Made by a program: the position numbers and the translations under genes
Shown: piece after piece, positions 55,125-63,785 of the stretch
Position numbering within the stretch: the first letter of the stretch is position 1
Layout of the letters: the number at the start of each line of letters is the position of its first letter
Notes under the pieces: generated by a model
Seen by the model: the letters and a program-made list of their open reading frames with translations, nothing else
What the model was told of the DNA's origin: nothing
Database searches by the model: none
NCBI GenBank assembly: GCA_002454505.1
Contig: DKJA01000133.1
Location: 1-64,000, forward strand
DNA: 64,000 nt
Direction: 5' to 3'
Source: Oxalobacteraceae bacterium UBA6704
Lineage (GTDB): Bacteria > Pseudomonadota > Gammaproteobacteria > Burkholderiales > Burkholderiaceae_D

Positions 55125-55520
55125 TCAATGCAGGTTGGCGTACTGTGCCGGATAGTCCGCTTCGGTCATATCCAGCCGGCCAGCTTCCCGCGCCGCCACC
55201 GTCTCGGCGCGCACCTGCGCGCGGGTCACCGTCGACTGTTGGGCAGGAATCCGCGGGTAATCCGCTTCCGTCACGTCCAGCTCGCCATTGGCGCGGGCCA
55301 GCTTCGTGGCGGCGATCACTTCCGCGCGGGTCACGGTGGATTTCTGCTCCGGCACGACGGGATAATTCGCTTCGGTGATGTCCAGCAGTCCGGCGGCGCG
55401 GGCCTGCACGGCTTCGGCATGCACTTCGGCGCGGGTTTTGCCGTCGGCCAGGGCCGGGGTGGCAATGGAAACGGTGGCGGCCAGCAGGGCCAGCGTTGCA
55501 GCAAGATGCCTGGTGTTCAT
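55125..55520 (-). CDS. DUF4148 secreted protein with three internal repeats
   Basis: A 131-residue protein with a signal peptide (1-25, ending ALA-DG), then three copies of a unit of about 33 residues built on TRAxVxAExxxARxxGxLDxTEADYP. Such DUF4148 proteins are common in Burkholderiales, often single-unit and periplasmic; the function is unknown. The unit number is easy to vary by recombination. The gene is isolated, with the nested miniature elements downstream. Confidence 0.82.
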   Translation of the reverse strand: MNTRHLAATLALLAATVSIATPALADGKTRAEVHAEAVQARAAGLLDITEANYPVVPEQKSTVTRAEVIAATKLARANGELDVTEADYPRIPAQQSTVTRAQVRAETVAAREAGRLDMTEADYPAQYANLH

Positions 55521-55612
55521 GATGCACTCCAGAATGTGGATTCGATGGAGTCATCATAGGCTTCGATTTTCTGATCGAATAGCGCAATTTTCAGCGCTGA
55601 CAGATCGGATAA

Positions 55613-56905
55613 TCAGATAAGCAGGGTCATCAGTGCTGCCGATTGCGGACCGCTGCCTGCGGCGAGCGCGCTCTTCACCTTGGCCAGCTGCGCGCGATTG
55701 CGCTGCCGGAACGCATCCGGCGTGGCGGCCACGTCGGCGGCAATCCCGGCGGCGGCCAGCTCGATACGGTCGGCGGGCGCGCCATTTTCCACCAGCGCCA
55801 GCAGATACGTCGCGCCCCATTGCAGCCGCGTCGCGTTGCCCGTCGACGCGCGCCACGCCCGCTCGTACCAGTCCAGCAAGGCGGCCGTGTCGCCGCGGCG
55901 GCGGGCCGCCGTTGCCAGGTTCAGCATGAAGTAGTACGGCAAGGCCGACGTGGACGCCTCCGCTTCCGCCAGCGCCTGCGCTTCGGCATGCAAGCCGGCA
56001 TCGTTGAGGGCGCTGATGGCCGTGTTGGCCAGCGTGTGCCGCTCGTACGGCCCCTCCGCTTCGGCCAGGGCTTCGGCAACCGCGGCACGCACGCGCGCCG
56101 GCATATCGGGCTGCACATGGCCCAGCCGGACCATGCGCGCCTGCAGCCGCACGGCCATCAGGCGGTCCGAACGGGACAGCCACATATCGTCCGCCCACGC
56201 CTGCGCGGCCTGCGCCAGCGCGGCAGCCACCAGAGCATTGCCGGACTGGCGCACGATGGCGCCGCCGCTGTTGTTCAGGATGTCCAGATTGGCCCGGGCC
56301 TGCCGCGCGTCGCCGCACAGCGCCAGCAACCACGGGGCTGCTGACGGATCCGGCTGCAACGACAACGCCAGCAGCCGCAATCGTGCCGCGGCGTCCGGCT
56401 CGGGACAGGCCTGCGCCAGCGCCGCCAGCACGGCGTGCGCGTCGCGGCCTTGCAGGATGGTGCCTTCGTCGGTGTCCCACGAATAATGCGAGAGCAAGGT
56501 CCACTCGGCGGCAGACAGCTCCGGGCTGCGTGCAAGGATTTCAGCAGCGCCCGGGCCGGCAGCGAGCGCCGCCGCCAGCGCGGCCACGAACGCTTCGCCG
56601 TCCAGTTCGCACGGCAGCCGCGTCACTTCGGCGCCGGCCGGCGAGTACAGCGCCAGCGTGGGATAGCTGCGCAGCCGCAACCGTTCGGCCACCGCCTGCG
56701 CGCCGGGCGCATCGCCGTCGAGCCAGACCGGCACCACGCGGTTCATCTGCGCGGCGAACTCGTCGAGCGCGAAGATGTCGGCCTTGACGCGGTTGCACGG
56801 CGGGCACCAGACGGCGCCCCAGTACAGGAACAGCGGCTTGCCGGCCGCCAGCGCTTCGGCCAGTGCCGCATCGACGTCGTGCCGCCAGGCGATGCTGCCG
56901 GCCAT
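55613..56905 (-). CDS. Thioredoxin-fold protein with a long helical C-terminus
   Basis: A 430-residue cytoplasmic protein. Residues 1-110 form a thioredoxin domain with active site WCPPC (Cys34, Cys37). Residues 130-430 are an alanine-rich helical solenoid, probably TPR-like repeats. The combination suggests a redox-active scaffold, but the partner is unknown. Its ATG overlaps the folE stop (ATGA), so it is made together with FolE. Confidence 0.82.
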   Translation of the reverse strand: MAGSIAWRHDVDAALAEALAAGKPLFLYWGAVWCPPCNRVKADIFALDEFAAQMNRVVPVWLDGDAPGAQAVAERLRLRSYPTLALYSPAGAEVTRLPCELDGEAFVAALAAALAAGPGAAEILARSPELSAAEWTLLSHYSWDTDEGTILQGRDAHAVLAALAQACPEPDAAARLRLLALSLQPDPSAAPWLLALCGDARQARANLDILNNSGGAIVRQSGNALVAAALAQAAQAWADDMWLSRSDRLMAVRLQARMVRLGHVQPDMPARVRAAVAEALAEAEGPYERHTLANTAISALNDAGLHAEAQALAEAEASTSALPYYFMLNLATAARRRGDTAALLDWYERAWRASTGNATRLQWGATYLLALVENGAPADRIELAAAGIAADVAATPDAFRQRNRAQLAKVKSALAAGSGPQSAALMTLLI

Positions 56906-57468
56906 CAGTCGCGGGCGAGGGCCAGGAATTCGGTGCGCAGCGCCAGGTTCGGCTGCAGCTCGCCCAGCATGGCCGACGTGATCGTCTCTTCGCCCGGCGT
57001 GCGGATGCCGCGGCTTTCCATGCACATGTGGCGGCATTTCACCACGACGCCGACCGCCTTCGGCTCCAGCACTTCCATCAGCGTGTTGGCGATCTGCACC
57101 GTCATGCGCTCCTGCACCTGCAGCCGCTTGGCGAAGCAGTCGACCAGCCGGGTCAGCTTGGACAGGCCGACGATCTTGCCGGCCGGCAGATAGCCGATGG
57201 TGGCCTTGCCGAAGAACGGCGCCAGGTGGTGTTCGCAGTGGCTGTACACGGGAATGTTGCGTACGACGATCAGCTCGTTGTATTCCTCGGCGCCGTCCTC
57301 GAATGCCTTCAGCAGCTCGACGGGATCCTGGCCGTAGCCGGACGTCCAGTGCTGCCACGCCTTGTGGACGCGGTGCGGGGTTTCCGCCAGTCCCGGACGG
57401 TCCGGATCCTCACCCAGCGAAGTCAGGAGGCGGCGCCAGTCGTGTTCGGAAAATGATTCTTTAGACAT
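56905..57468 (-). CDS. folE: GTP cyclohydrolase I
   Basis: A 187-residue enzyme that converts GTP to dihydroneopterin triphosphate, the first step of tetrahydrofolate synthesis. Zinc and catalytic motifs are present: YSHCEHHLAPFFGKATIGYLP, then CRHMCM. ATG 57468 gives a standard length. It overlaps the thioredoxin-fold gene and starts 46 bases after the nudC stop; the same-strand order suggests a small operon. Confidence 0.93.
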   Translation of the reverse strand: MSKESFSEHDWRRLLTSLGEDPDRPGLAETPHRVHKAWQHWTSGYGQDPVELLKAFEDGAEEYNELIVVRNIPVYSHCEHHLAPFFGKATIGYLPAGKIVGLSKLTRLVDCFAKRLQVQERMTVQIANTLMEVLEPKAVGVVVKCRHMCMESRGIRTPGEETITSAMLGELQPNLALRTEFLALARD

Positions 57469-57514
57469 GATGAGTAGATGGAGCGCGAAGAAAATAGTCC
57501 GCCAGTATACAGAA

Positions 57515-58351
57515 TTACCGCGCAATTCGCGGCGGGTCCCGCCGGGGCCGGTGCGCGGCGATCAGCTCGCTCGCAATCGACAGGCTGGTGGGCGTCTCCG
57601 GCCACGCGTCGTCCGGCCCGAACCAGCGGGCATCGTCGATTTCCCCGGCCTGGGGACGGATCTCGCCGTCCAGGTACTCGGCCGTGAAGGCGAGCATCAG
57701 CGAATTCGGGAACGGCCACGACTGGCTGTGGAAATAGCGCAGGTCGTGCACCCGCAGTCCCACTTCCTCGAACACTTCGCGGTGCACCGCTTCCTCGATC
57801 GATTCGCCCGCTTCCAGGAAGCCGGCCAGGGCCGTGTAAAGCGCCGTGGTGGACCTGGTGTGGCGCGCCAGCAGCACGTGGTCGCCCTTGCGGATCAGCA
57901 CCATCATGGCCGGGCAGATCTGCGGATAGGCCGTGTGGCCGCAGGCCGTGCATTTGTACGCGCGTTCGCCTTGCGCACGCTGCATGGGTGCCGCGCAGGC
58001 GCCGCAGTGGCGGTGCGTGCGGGCCCAGTCGGCGATCTGGCTGGCGCGGCCGGCCACGGCCAGCAGGCCTTCGTCCGCGTTGCCGAACAGGCTGCGCAGG
58101 TTATGCCAGGCGTACCCGTCAACCGGCAATGCATCGCTGTCCGCCCAGGCCGCCTGGCAGTAGCGGCCGTTCCAGACGCCCACCGGGTGCAGGCGGCTGG
58201 CGGGAATGTCCAGCGGCAGCGGGCCGTCCGGCACCGTCGGCGTGGCGGCTTGCAGCAGCAGCTTGCCTTGATGGAAAATGAACGTCAGCGGACGGTCGGT
58301 GTGCGCGGGCGGATCGATCAGCGGTGTGAAGGCGGCGGGGGTATGCAGCAT
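57515..58351 (-). CDS. nudC: NAD(+) diphosphatase (NudC-type Nudix hydrolase)
   Basis: A 278-residue Nudix enzyme that splits NAD(H) and can remove NAD caps from RNA. It has the zinc finger (HCGAC...CTACG) and the complete Nudix box (GFLEAGESIEEAVHREVFEEVGL), then the NudC-specific SQSWPFPNS motif, where family consensus is SQPWPFPxS. The Ser for Pro change is minor. All catalytic Glu residues are present. Confidence 0.9.
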   Translation of the reverse strand: MLHTPAAFTPLIDPPAHTDRPLTFIFHQGKLLLQAATPTVPDGPLPLDIPASRLHPVGVWNGRYCQAAWADSDALPVDGYAWHNLRSLFGNADEGLLAVAGRASQIADWARTHRHCGACAAPMQRAQGERAYKCTACGHTAYPQICPAMMVLIRKGDHVLLARHTRSTTALYTALAGFLEAGESIEEAVHREVFEEVGLRVHDLRYFHSQSWPFPNSLMLAFTAEYLDGEIRPQAGEIDDARWFGPDDAWPETPTSLSIASELIAAHRPRRDPPRIAR

Positions 58352-58519
58352 CGGCGGTGGCGTAAGGAAAAGAGTGGTTCCGGTCGTCCATCTTAACCGC
58401 TTGCGCGCGGCGCCGCTGGCGGCCTGCCTGTTGCTGCACGTCCATAAATCCTCGCGGCGGGCGCTGGCATCGGGGTATCATAGCGCTTCCCTTCAGCCGA
58501 CCCGAGAGACGACATCAGG

Positions 58520-61027
58520 ATGAGTGTTTCCGCGATCCCCGAACCCCTGTTACGCCAGACCGAACGCGGCGTCCTGCCGCTGGGCGAGCTGTTCCAGGAA
58601 GCGCAGGCCCTGATCGACCGGGGCGCCCCGCACACGGCAGTGCGCCTTTACCGGCTGTGGCTCGAGCACACCACGTCGCCGCTGGCCTATGCCGTCTGGT
58701 TCAACCTCGCCGTGGCGTACAACGGCATCGGCGACGATAGCGCCGCGCAGGGCGCCTACCTGAAAGCCATCACGCTGAACCCGGCCTTCGTCGAACCCCG
58801 CCTGAACCTGGGCACGCTGTACGAGCGGCTGGGGCGCCCCGAAGAGGCGCTGGCCACGTGGAACGCGGTGCTGACGGAGGTGCCGGACCTGGCCGACACG
58901 CCGCTGCTGCACCTGCAGACGCTGAACAACCTGGGCCGCCTGCTGGAAATCCGCAAGCGGCTGCCGGAAGCGGAGGCGATCCTGGCGCGCAGCCTGGAGC
59001 TCGATCCCGACCAGCCGAACGTGCTGACCCACTGGGTGCACCTGCGCCAGAAGCTGTGCCGCTGGCCCGTGTTCCAGCCGTTCGGCCAGGTCACCGTGGC
59101 GCAGATGCGGCGGCACACGTCGGCACTGGCGATGCTGGGCGCGTCGCCGGATCCGGCCGAGCAGCTGGCGGCGTCGCGCCACTTCATCGAAGAGAAAGTC
59201 GTCACCGACGTGCCTCACCTGGCCGACCCGGCCGGCTATCCGCACAAGCGCATCCGCATCGGCTACCTGTCGTCCGACCTGTGCTCGCATGCCGTGTCGA
59301 TCCTGACGGCCGAGCTGTACGAGCTGCACGACCGCTCCCGCGTGGAAGTGTATGCGTTCAGCTGGAGCCGCGAGGACAACTCGCCGCTGCGCGCCCGCGT
59401 CGTCGGCGCGATGGACCACTACATCCGCATCGACCGCATGAGCGACGAGGAAGCGGCGCGCTGCATCCTGTCCCACGAGATCGATATCCTCGTCGACCTG
59501 CACGGCCTGACGCTGGGCGCACGCGCCGGCATCCTGTGCTGGCGCCCGGCGCCGGTGCAGCTGACGTGGCTGGGCTTCCCCGGCCCGACCGCGATCCCCG
59601 GCGTCGACTACGTGGTGGCCGACGCGTTCGTGCTGCCGCCGGAACTGGAGCCGCACTTCACCGAACGGCCGCTGCGCATGCCGCACACGTTCCAGATCAA
59701 CGACCGCCAGCGCGCCATCGGGCCGACGCCGGACCGCGCCGCCAGCGGCCTGCCGGACGGCGCCTTCGTGTTCTGCTCGTTCAACAGCAATTTCAAGTTC
59801 ACGCCGGACGTGTTCGACGCGTGGATGCGCATCCTCACGCGCGTGCCGGACAGCATCCTGTGGATCGTCGCCGATGCCGCCGCGACGCGGGGCAACCTGA
59901 TCCGCGAGGCGGAAGCGCGCGGCGTGGCCGGCAACCGCCTGCTGTTCGCCGAGCGCGTGGCGCCGGCCGATTATCTGGCCCGCTTCAGCCTGGCCGACCT
60001 GTTCCTCGACACCAATCCGTTCAACGCCGGCACCACGGCCAGCGATGCGCTGTGGGCCGGCCTGCCGGTGCTGACGTGGGCCGGGCAGACGTTCTGCTCG
60101 CGCATGGCGGGCAGCCTGCTGCATGCCGTGGGCCTGCCGGAACTGGTCACGCACACGCTGCAGGATTACGAGGAGATGGCCGTGGCCGTCGCCACCGACC
60201 GGCCGCGGATGGCCGAGCTGCGCGCGCGGCTGGCCGCCAACCGCGACAGCAGCGCGCTGTTCGACACGCCCCGCTTCGTGCGCGATTACGAAGACCTGCT
60301 GGCCTCGGTGGTGAAGCGGCCGGCCGGCGTGCCGCTGAACGACGAACCCGATCCGATCCGCGCCCACGCGGTGCCGGCGCCGTCCCCCGGCCAGCTTAGC
60401 GTGCAGCAGAGCGGCATGCTGGACCTGTTGCGGCCCGGCATGCACAGCGTCGTCGAAGTGGGCGGCGCATTGCTGGCGCAGGCCTGGCGCGCGCGCGAAC
60501 CGAACTCGCATTTCACCGTCATTGCCGCGGCGGCCGATACGCAGACAGCGTTCAGCACCAGCGTGCTGGCGGTCGACCCGGAACAGATGGACGATGCCGC
60601 ATGGCGGCAGCTGGCGCCGGCGCAGTGCTGGCTGTTCCTGGAAACGCTGGAACGGCTGCGCGACCCGTGGGCCTTCCTGCAGCGGCTGCGCCGGCAGGCG
60701 CTGGGCCGGGTGGAGATCGTGGCATGCGTCAACAACAGCCAGAACTGGCTGGTGCAGTCGTTGCTGGCCAGCGGCAACCTGCACTACCAGCCGGCCGGCG
60801 TGCCGGACCGGCGCAGCCTGCACCTGTTCACCCGCGCATCGCTGGCGGCCATGCTGAAGGAATGCGGTTTCGAGATCGCCGAGATGCGCGCGGTGAACGC
60901 GCATCCGCCGGCACCGGGCGTCGTGGCCGCGGTGCGGCAGCTGGCGGCCGCGGCCGGTGCCGATCCGGCGCTGGCCGAGCAGGACGCGCTGCCGTACCAA
61001 TACCTGCTGCGCGCCGTCGCAGTCTAG
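58520..61027 (+). CDS. TPR/SPINDLY-type glycosyltransferase (GT41) fused to a methyltransferase-like domain
   Basis: An 835-residue protein. N-terminal TPR repeats (about 30-170) are followed by a GT41 (O-GlcNAc transferase/SPINDLY-like) catalytic region (about 240-610: RIRIGYLSSDLCSHAV, DLHGLTLGAR, and DTNPFNAGTTASDALWAGLPVLTWAG near 497-522). The last 200 residues look like a degenerate class I methyltransferase domain (VVEVGGALLAQ, FLETLERLRDP). Such proteins transfer sugars to Ser/Thr of proteins such as flagellin or adhesins. It is divergent from nudC and convergent with the FkbM gene. Confidence 0.82.
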   Translation: MSVSAIPEPLLRQTERGVLPLGELFQEAQALIDRGAPHTAVRLYRLWLEHTTSPLAYAVWFNLAVAYNGIGDDSAAQGAYLKAITLNPAFVEPRLNLGTLYERLGRPEEALATWNAVLTEVPDLADTPLLHLQTLNNLGRLLEIRKRLPEAEAILARSLELDPDQPNVLTHWVHLRQKLCRWPVFQPFGQVTVAQMRRHTSALAMLGASPDPAEQLAASRHFIEEKVVTDVPHLADPAGYPHKRIRIGYLSSDLCSHAVSILTAELYELHDRSRVEVYAFSWSREDNSPLRARVVGAMDHYIRIDRMSDEEAARCILSHEIDILVDLHGLTLGARAGILCWRPAPVQLTWLGFPGPTAIPGVDYVVADAFVLPPELEPHFTERPLRMPHTFQINDRQRAIGPTPDRAASGLPDGAFVFCSFNSNFKFTPDVFDAWMRILTRVPDSILWIVADAAATRGNLIREAEARGVAGNRLLFAERVAPADYLARFSLADLFLDTNPFNAGTTASDALWAGLPVLTWAGQTFCSRMAGSLLHAVGLPELVTHTLQDYEEMAVAVATDRPRMAELRARLAANRDSSALFDTPRFVRDYEDLLASVVKRPAGVPLNDEPDPIRAHAVPAPSPGQLSVQQSGMLDLLRPGMHSVVEVGGALLAQAWRAREPNSHFTVIAAAADTQTAFSTSVLAVDPEQMDDAAWRQLAPAQCWLFLETLERLRDPWAFLQRLRRQALGRVEIVACVNNSQNWLVQSLLASGNLHYQPAGVPDRRSLHLFTRASLAAMLKECGFEIAEMRAVNAHPPAPGVVAAVRQLAAAAGADPALAEQDALPYQYLLRAVAV

Positions 61028-61034
61028 TTCGTGA

Positions 61035-61070
61035 CGCAATTGCCGGCAGCAGACGCTGCCGGCAATTGCG
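61035..61070. terminator. Strong hairpin between convergent genes
   Basis: CGCAATTGCCGGCAGC (61035-61050) and its exact complement (61055-61070) flank the loop AGAC. It has no T-run, so it is probably a bidirectional or Rho-assisted terminator of the SPINDLY and FkbM genes. Confidence 0.65.
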
Positions 61071-61075
61071 GGCGA

Positions 61076-61900
61076 TCAGTACTGGAAGATGACGGTCTTG
61101 TCCATTTCCGGCGTGACGCGGGAGAAGATCGGGCTCGGGCCGTTGCCGGCCTTCAGCTGGGCAAACGACATCGGCGATTTGATGCCGGTGGCGAATTCCC
61201 ACAGCTTCAGCGCCTGCAGCTTGTCGCCCACCTCGTGCGGCTTCTTCGAGAAGAAGGCGTTCACTTCCACCACTTCGTATTCGAACGCGCCCTGGTGCTT
61301 CAGGTCGCGCAGGATGAAGCCGTGCTGCTCCAGGAAGGCCTTCACCTCGACGAACGTCTTCTGGTTCTTGTAGATCTGCTTGAACTGGCACTCCACCTCG
61401 ATGCCGAGCACATGCTCGAGCACGTCGCCGCAGCCTTCCAGCACTTCGAAGTCGTAACCCTGGGCATCGCACTTGATGAAGTGCGGCGCCGGCATCCGGC
61501 CCGATTTCACCAGCGTTTCGATCGGCGTCACGTGCACCGACAGGTTGTTCGTGATGCCGAAGCAGGTGGAGATCGGGTAGGCGTCCAGCACGTCGAAATT
61601 CGGTTCCAGGATCGAGCTGCACGCCGTCGACACCGTCAGGTGCAGCGGCAGGTCGGCATCGACGTTGCCGACGGCATCCATCAGGAACGTCCCGTGCGGG
61701 AACATCTGCTTCAGGCGCTCGAATTCCTCTTCCTGCGGCTCGATGCCGACATAGTGGATCAGGTTGTGCGTGGCCAGGTAGCGGAAGCTGGGCTGCTGCG
61801 GGCCGCCCATCGCGCCGATGTCCAGGAACACCGCCCTGTGCGGCAGGCCGCCGGCCAGCGCCTGGCAGGCGGCGTTGAGGATCTGTTGTTCTTCGTTCAC
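61076..61900 (-). CDS. FkbM-family methyltransferase
   Basis: A 274-residue SAM-dependent methyltransferase. The SAM-binding segment is VFLDIGAMGG (24-33), followed by YVGIEPQEEEFERL, and the FkbM block HFIKCDAQGYDFEVLEG. FkbM enzymes O-methylate sugars or polyketides; beside glycosyltransferases a sugar target is likely. The start ATG 61900 is conventional. Confidence 0.87.
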   Translation of the reverse strand: MNEEQQILNAACQALAGGLPHRAVFLDIGAMGGPQQPSFRYLATHNLIHYVGIEPQEEEFERLKQMFPHGTFLMDAVGNVDADLPLHLTVSTACSSILEPNFDVLDAYPISTCFGITNNLSVHVTPIETLVKSGRMPAPHFIKCDAQGYDFEVLEGCGDVLEHVLGIEVECQFKQIYKNQKTFVEVKAFLEQHGFILRDLKHQGAFEYEVVEVNAFFSKKPHEVGDKLQALKLWEFATGIKSPMSFAQLKAGNGPSPIFSRVTPEMDKTVIFQY

Positions 61901-61914
61901 TACGGCACCTCGTC

Positions 61915-61956
61915 GGTTGATTGCTCGGTTGATTGCAGGTTGATTTCAGGTTGATT
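61915..61956. repeat. Four GGTTGATT repeats at 11-12 base spacing
   Basis: GGTTGATT occurs at 61915, 61927, 61938 and 61949, one per helical turn, just upstream of the FkbM gene (its start is 61900 on the minus strand). It could be a regulator binding array or a slippage product. Confidence 0.6.
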
Positions 61957-61957
61957 G

Positions 61958-63778
61958 TCAGCTGGTTCTCAAAGGCGCCTTCGAGAAGGCGGTCGCGTAG
62001 CCGCTGTTTTGCGCAGCATAACCCCGCGCCAGCAGGTGCTGCGCCAGCAGGACGAACTTGCCGCCATAGCCGGCGTCCTCGATACCGTCCAGCACCACCA
62101 CCGCGTCGTCCGCCAGCTGCGGTTCCAGCGCGATGAAGTCGGCCAGCGCCGCCTGTTCGCAGGCGCGGCGGTCGTCGGCATCGCCCAGGTAGTCGGCGGC
62201 ATTGCCGACGATCAGGTCGATGCGTGCCGGCAGCGGTTCGCCGGTGGCCGCCACGGCCGTGTTGCGGCCCAGCAGCCGCGCCTTCAGGCTGTATGTCACG
62301 TGCCGGCGCAGCAGCGGTTCCGCTTCCACCGTCGTCAGGCGGCCGCCGAAGCTGTGCACATACCACGCCAGCAGCTCGGTGGAACCGCTGTCGCCGCCCT
62401 GGCCGAAGCGGCGCGCCGCCCCCAGCTCGACGATGACGGCGTCGTGGTCCAGCGCGATCAGGTGCTGCACCAGCGGCTCGAACACCGGGCGCTGCAGCGC
62501 GGGACGGGCGCGCGGCGCCACCACGTTGTATGCCGGGACGAACAGCCGGTTGTAGTCGGCGCGCGGCATCACGGCGTTCTGGCGGTAGTGGAAGCCGGCA
62601 TTGGTCTGCTTGTTCCAGTCCGACAGGCGGGCCGCCGCGCGCAGCGACTTCTGCACGATGTGTTCGTGCGACAGCATGCGGTAATGCAGGTTCTTGAACA
62701 CGAACGTGTCGCTGCGCTTCACCGGGCCGGACGGATTGCAGCTGTGGCAGCCCAGCAGGTAGTTGATCTCGATGCGCGGATCGAAGATCAGGTTCTTGTT
62801 GTAGTACTGGGGATTCGGCGCGCCCGTCTGGATGCTTTCCCAGATGAAGCGGCCCGGCACATGCTGCGGATGTTCCTTCGACAGCATCTCGAAGCCTTCG
62901 ACCATCGGCAGCGTCACGCCGTCGCGCTTGAACTCAGCCAGCCGGGCGCGCAGCCGCGGGTGGTAGATGAATTCATCGACGTCGCACACCACCATCCAGT
63001 CGCAGTCGTTGCGGTACTTCTTCCATTCCTCGTTGCGGATCGCCATCAGCTCGCGGTCGTCGAGCTTTTCGCTGACCTTGACGACCAGTTCCACTTCCGG
63101 ATAGCGGGCGGCGATCTCCGCCGTGCCGTCGGTACTGCCGCCGTCGTGCAGCACGATTTTCTTCGCGCCGACGAAGTTGATGTAGTGGTCCAGGAAGAAC
63201 GGCAGGATGGCCGCTTCGTTGAAGCAGACGGCCACCACGTAGATGACCGCCGCGTCGGCATCGGGCGCCGGGACGGCAGCGGCCTCGCCGCGCAGGTCGG
63301 CCAGCTCGGCACGCACGTCGTCCTGGCCGGGATGCAGCGCCAGGCTCAGTTCCAGGTAACGCTGCAGTTCGACGGCCTGCCCGAGCCGCCGCGCCACGCG
63401 GATCGTGCCGGCCAGCGCCTGCCCGCCCGGCGGCGACAGCGCCGCACCGGCGGCCGGCAGCAGCGGCCGCCATTCGGCCAGCGCCTCGTGCAGCCGGCCG
63501 TCCTGTTCCAGCAGCAGGCCCAGCGCATGGCGCGCCTCGGGCAGGTCGATCAGCCGCAGCACCGCGCGGTACTGCTCTTCCGCCGCGGCCGGCTGGCCGG
63601 CGTTGTGATACAGCGCGCCCAGGTTGTAGTGGCCGGCGTAGGCATCGCCGTGCGCGCCGGACGCCAGCCAGTTGCGGTACAACGCCATCTGCTCGGCGGC
63701 GCTCCATTGCGGGTTCGCCTCGACCTGCTGCATCAGCTGCACCACGGTCCATTGGGCGAGGGTATGTGGATCGATCAT
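61958..63778 (-). CDS. TPR protein fused to GT2 glycosyltransferase and a methyltransferase-like domain
   Basis: A 606-residue protein. Residues 30-160 hold TPR-like repeats; 178-400 a glycosyltransferase domain of GT2/GT92 type with the DxD site CDVDEF (Asp266, Asp268) and HDGGSTDGTAEI (211-222). The last 175 residues (about 430-606) resemble a class I methyltransferase (VIVELGAARRFG, VVVLDGIEDAGYGG). It is a second multi-domain glycan-modifying protein beside FkbM, so the three probably act on one surface glycan or glycoprotein. Confidence 0.82.
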   Translation of the reverse strand: MIDPHTLAQWTVVQLMQQVEANPQWSAAEQMALYRNWLASGAHGDAYAGHYNLGALYHNAGQPAAAEEQYRAVLRLIDLPEARHALGLLLEQDGRLHEALAEWRPLLPAAGAALSPPGGQALAGTIRVARRLGQAVELQRYLELSLALHPGQDDVRAELADLRGEAAAVPAPDADAAVIYVVAVCFNEAAILPFFLDHYINFVGAKKIVLHDGGSTDGTAEIAARYPEVELVVKVSEKLDDRELMAIRNEEWKKYRNDCDWMVVCDVDEFIYHPRLRARLAEFKRDGVTLPMVEGFEMLSKEHPQHVPGRFIWESIQTGAPNPQYYNKNLIFDPRIEINYLLGCHSCNPSGPVKRSDTFVFKNLHYRMLSHEHIVQKSLRAAARLSDWNKQTNAGFHYRQNAVMPRADYNRLFVPAYNVVAPRARPALQRPVFEPLVQHLIALDHDAVIVELGAARRFGQGGDSGSTELLAWYVHSFGGRLTTVEAEPLLRRHVTYSLKARLLGRNTAVAATGEPLPARIDLIVGNAADYLGDADDRRACEQAALADFIALEPQLADDAVVVLDGIEDAGYGGKFVLLAQHLLARGYAAQNSGYATAFSKAPLRTS

Positions 63779-63785
63779 CGTGCGT

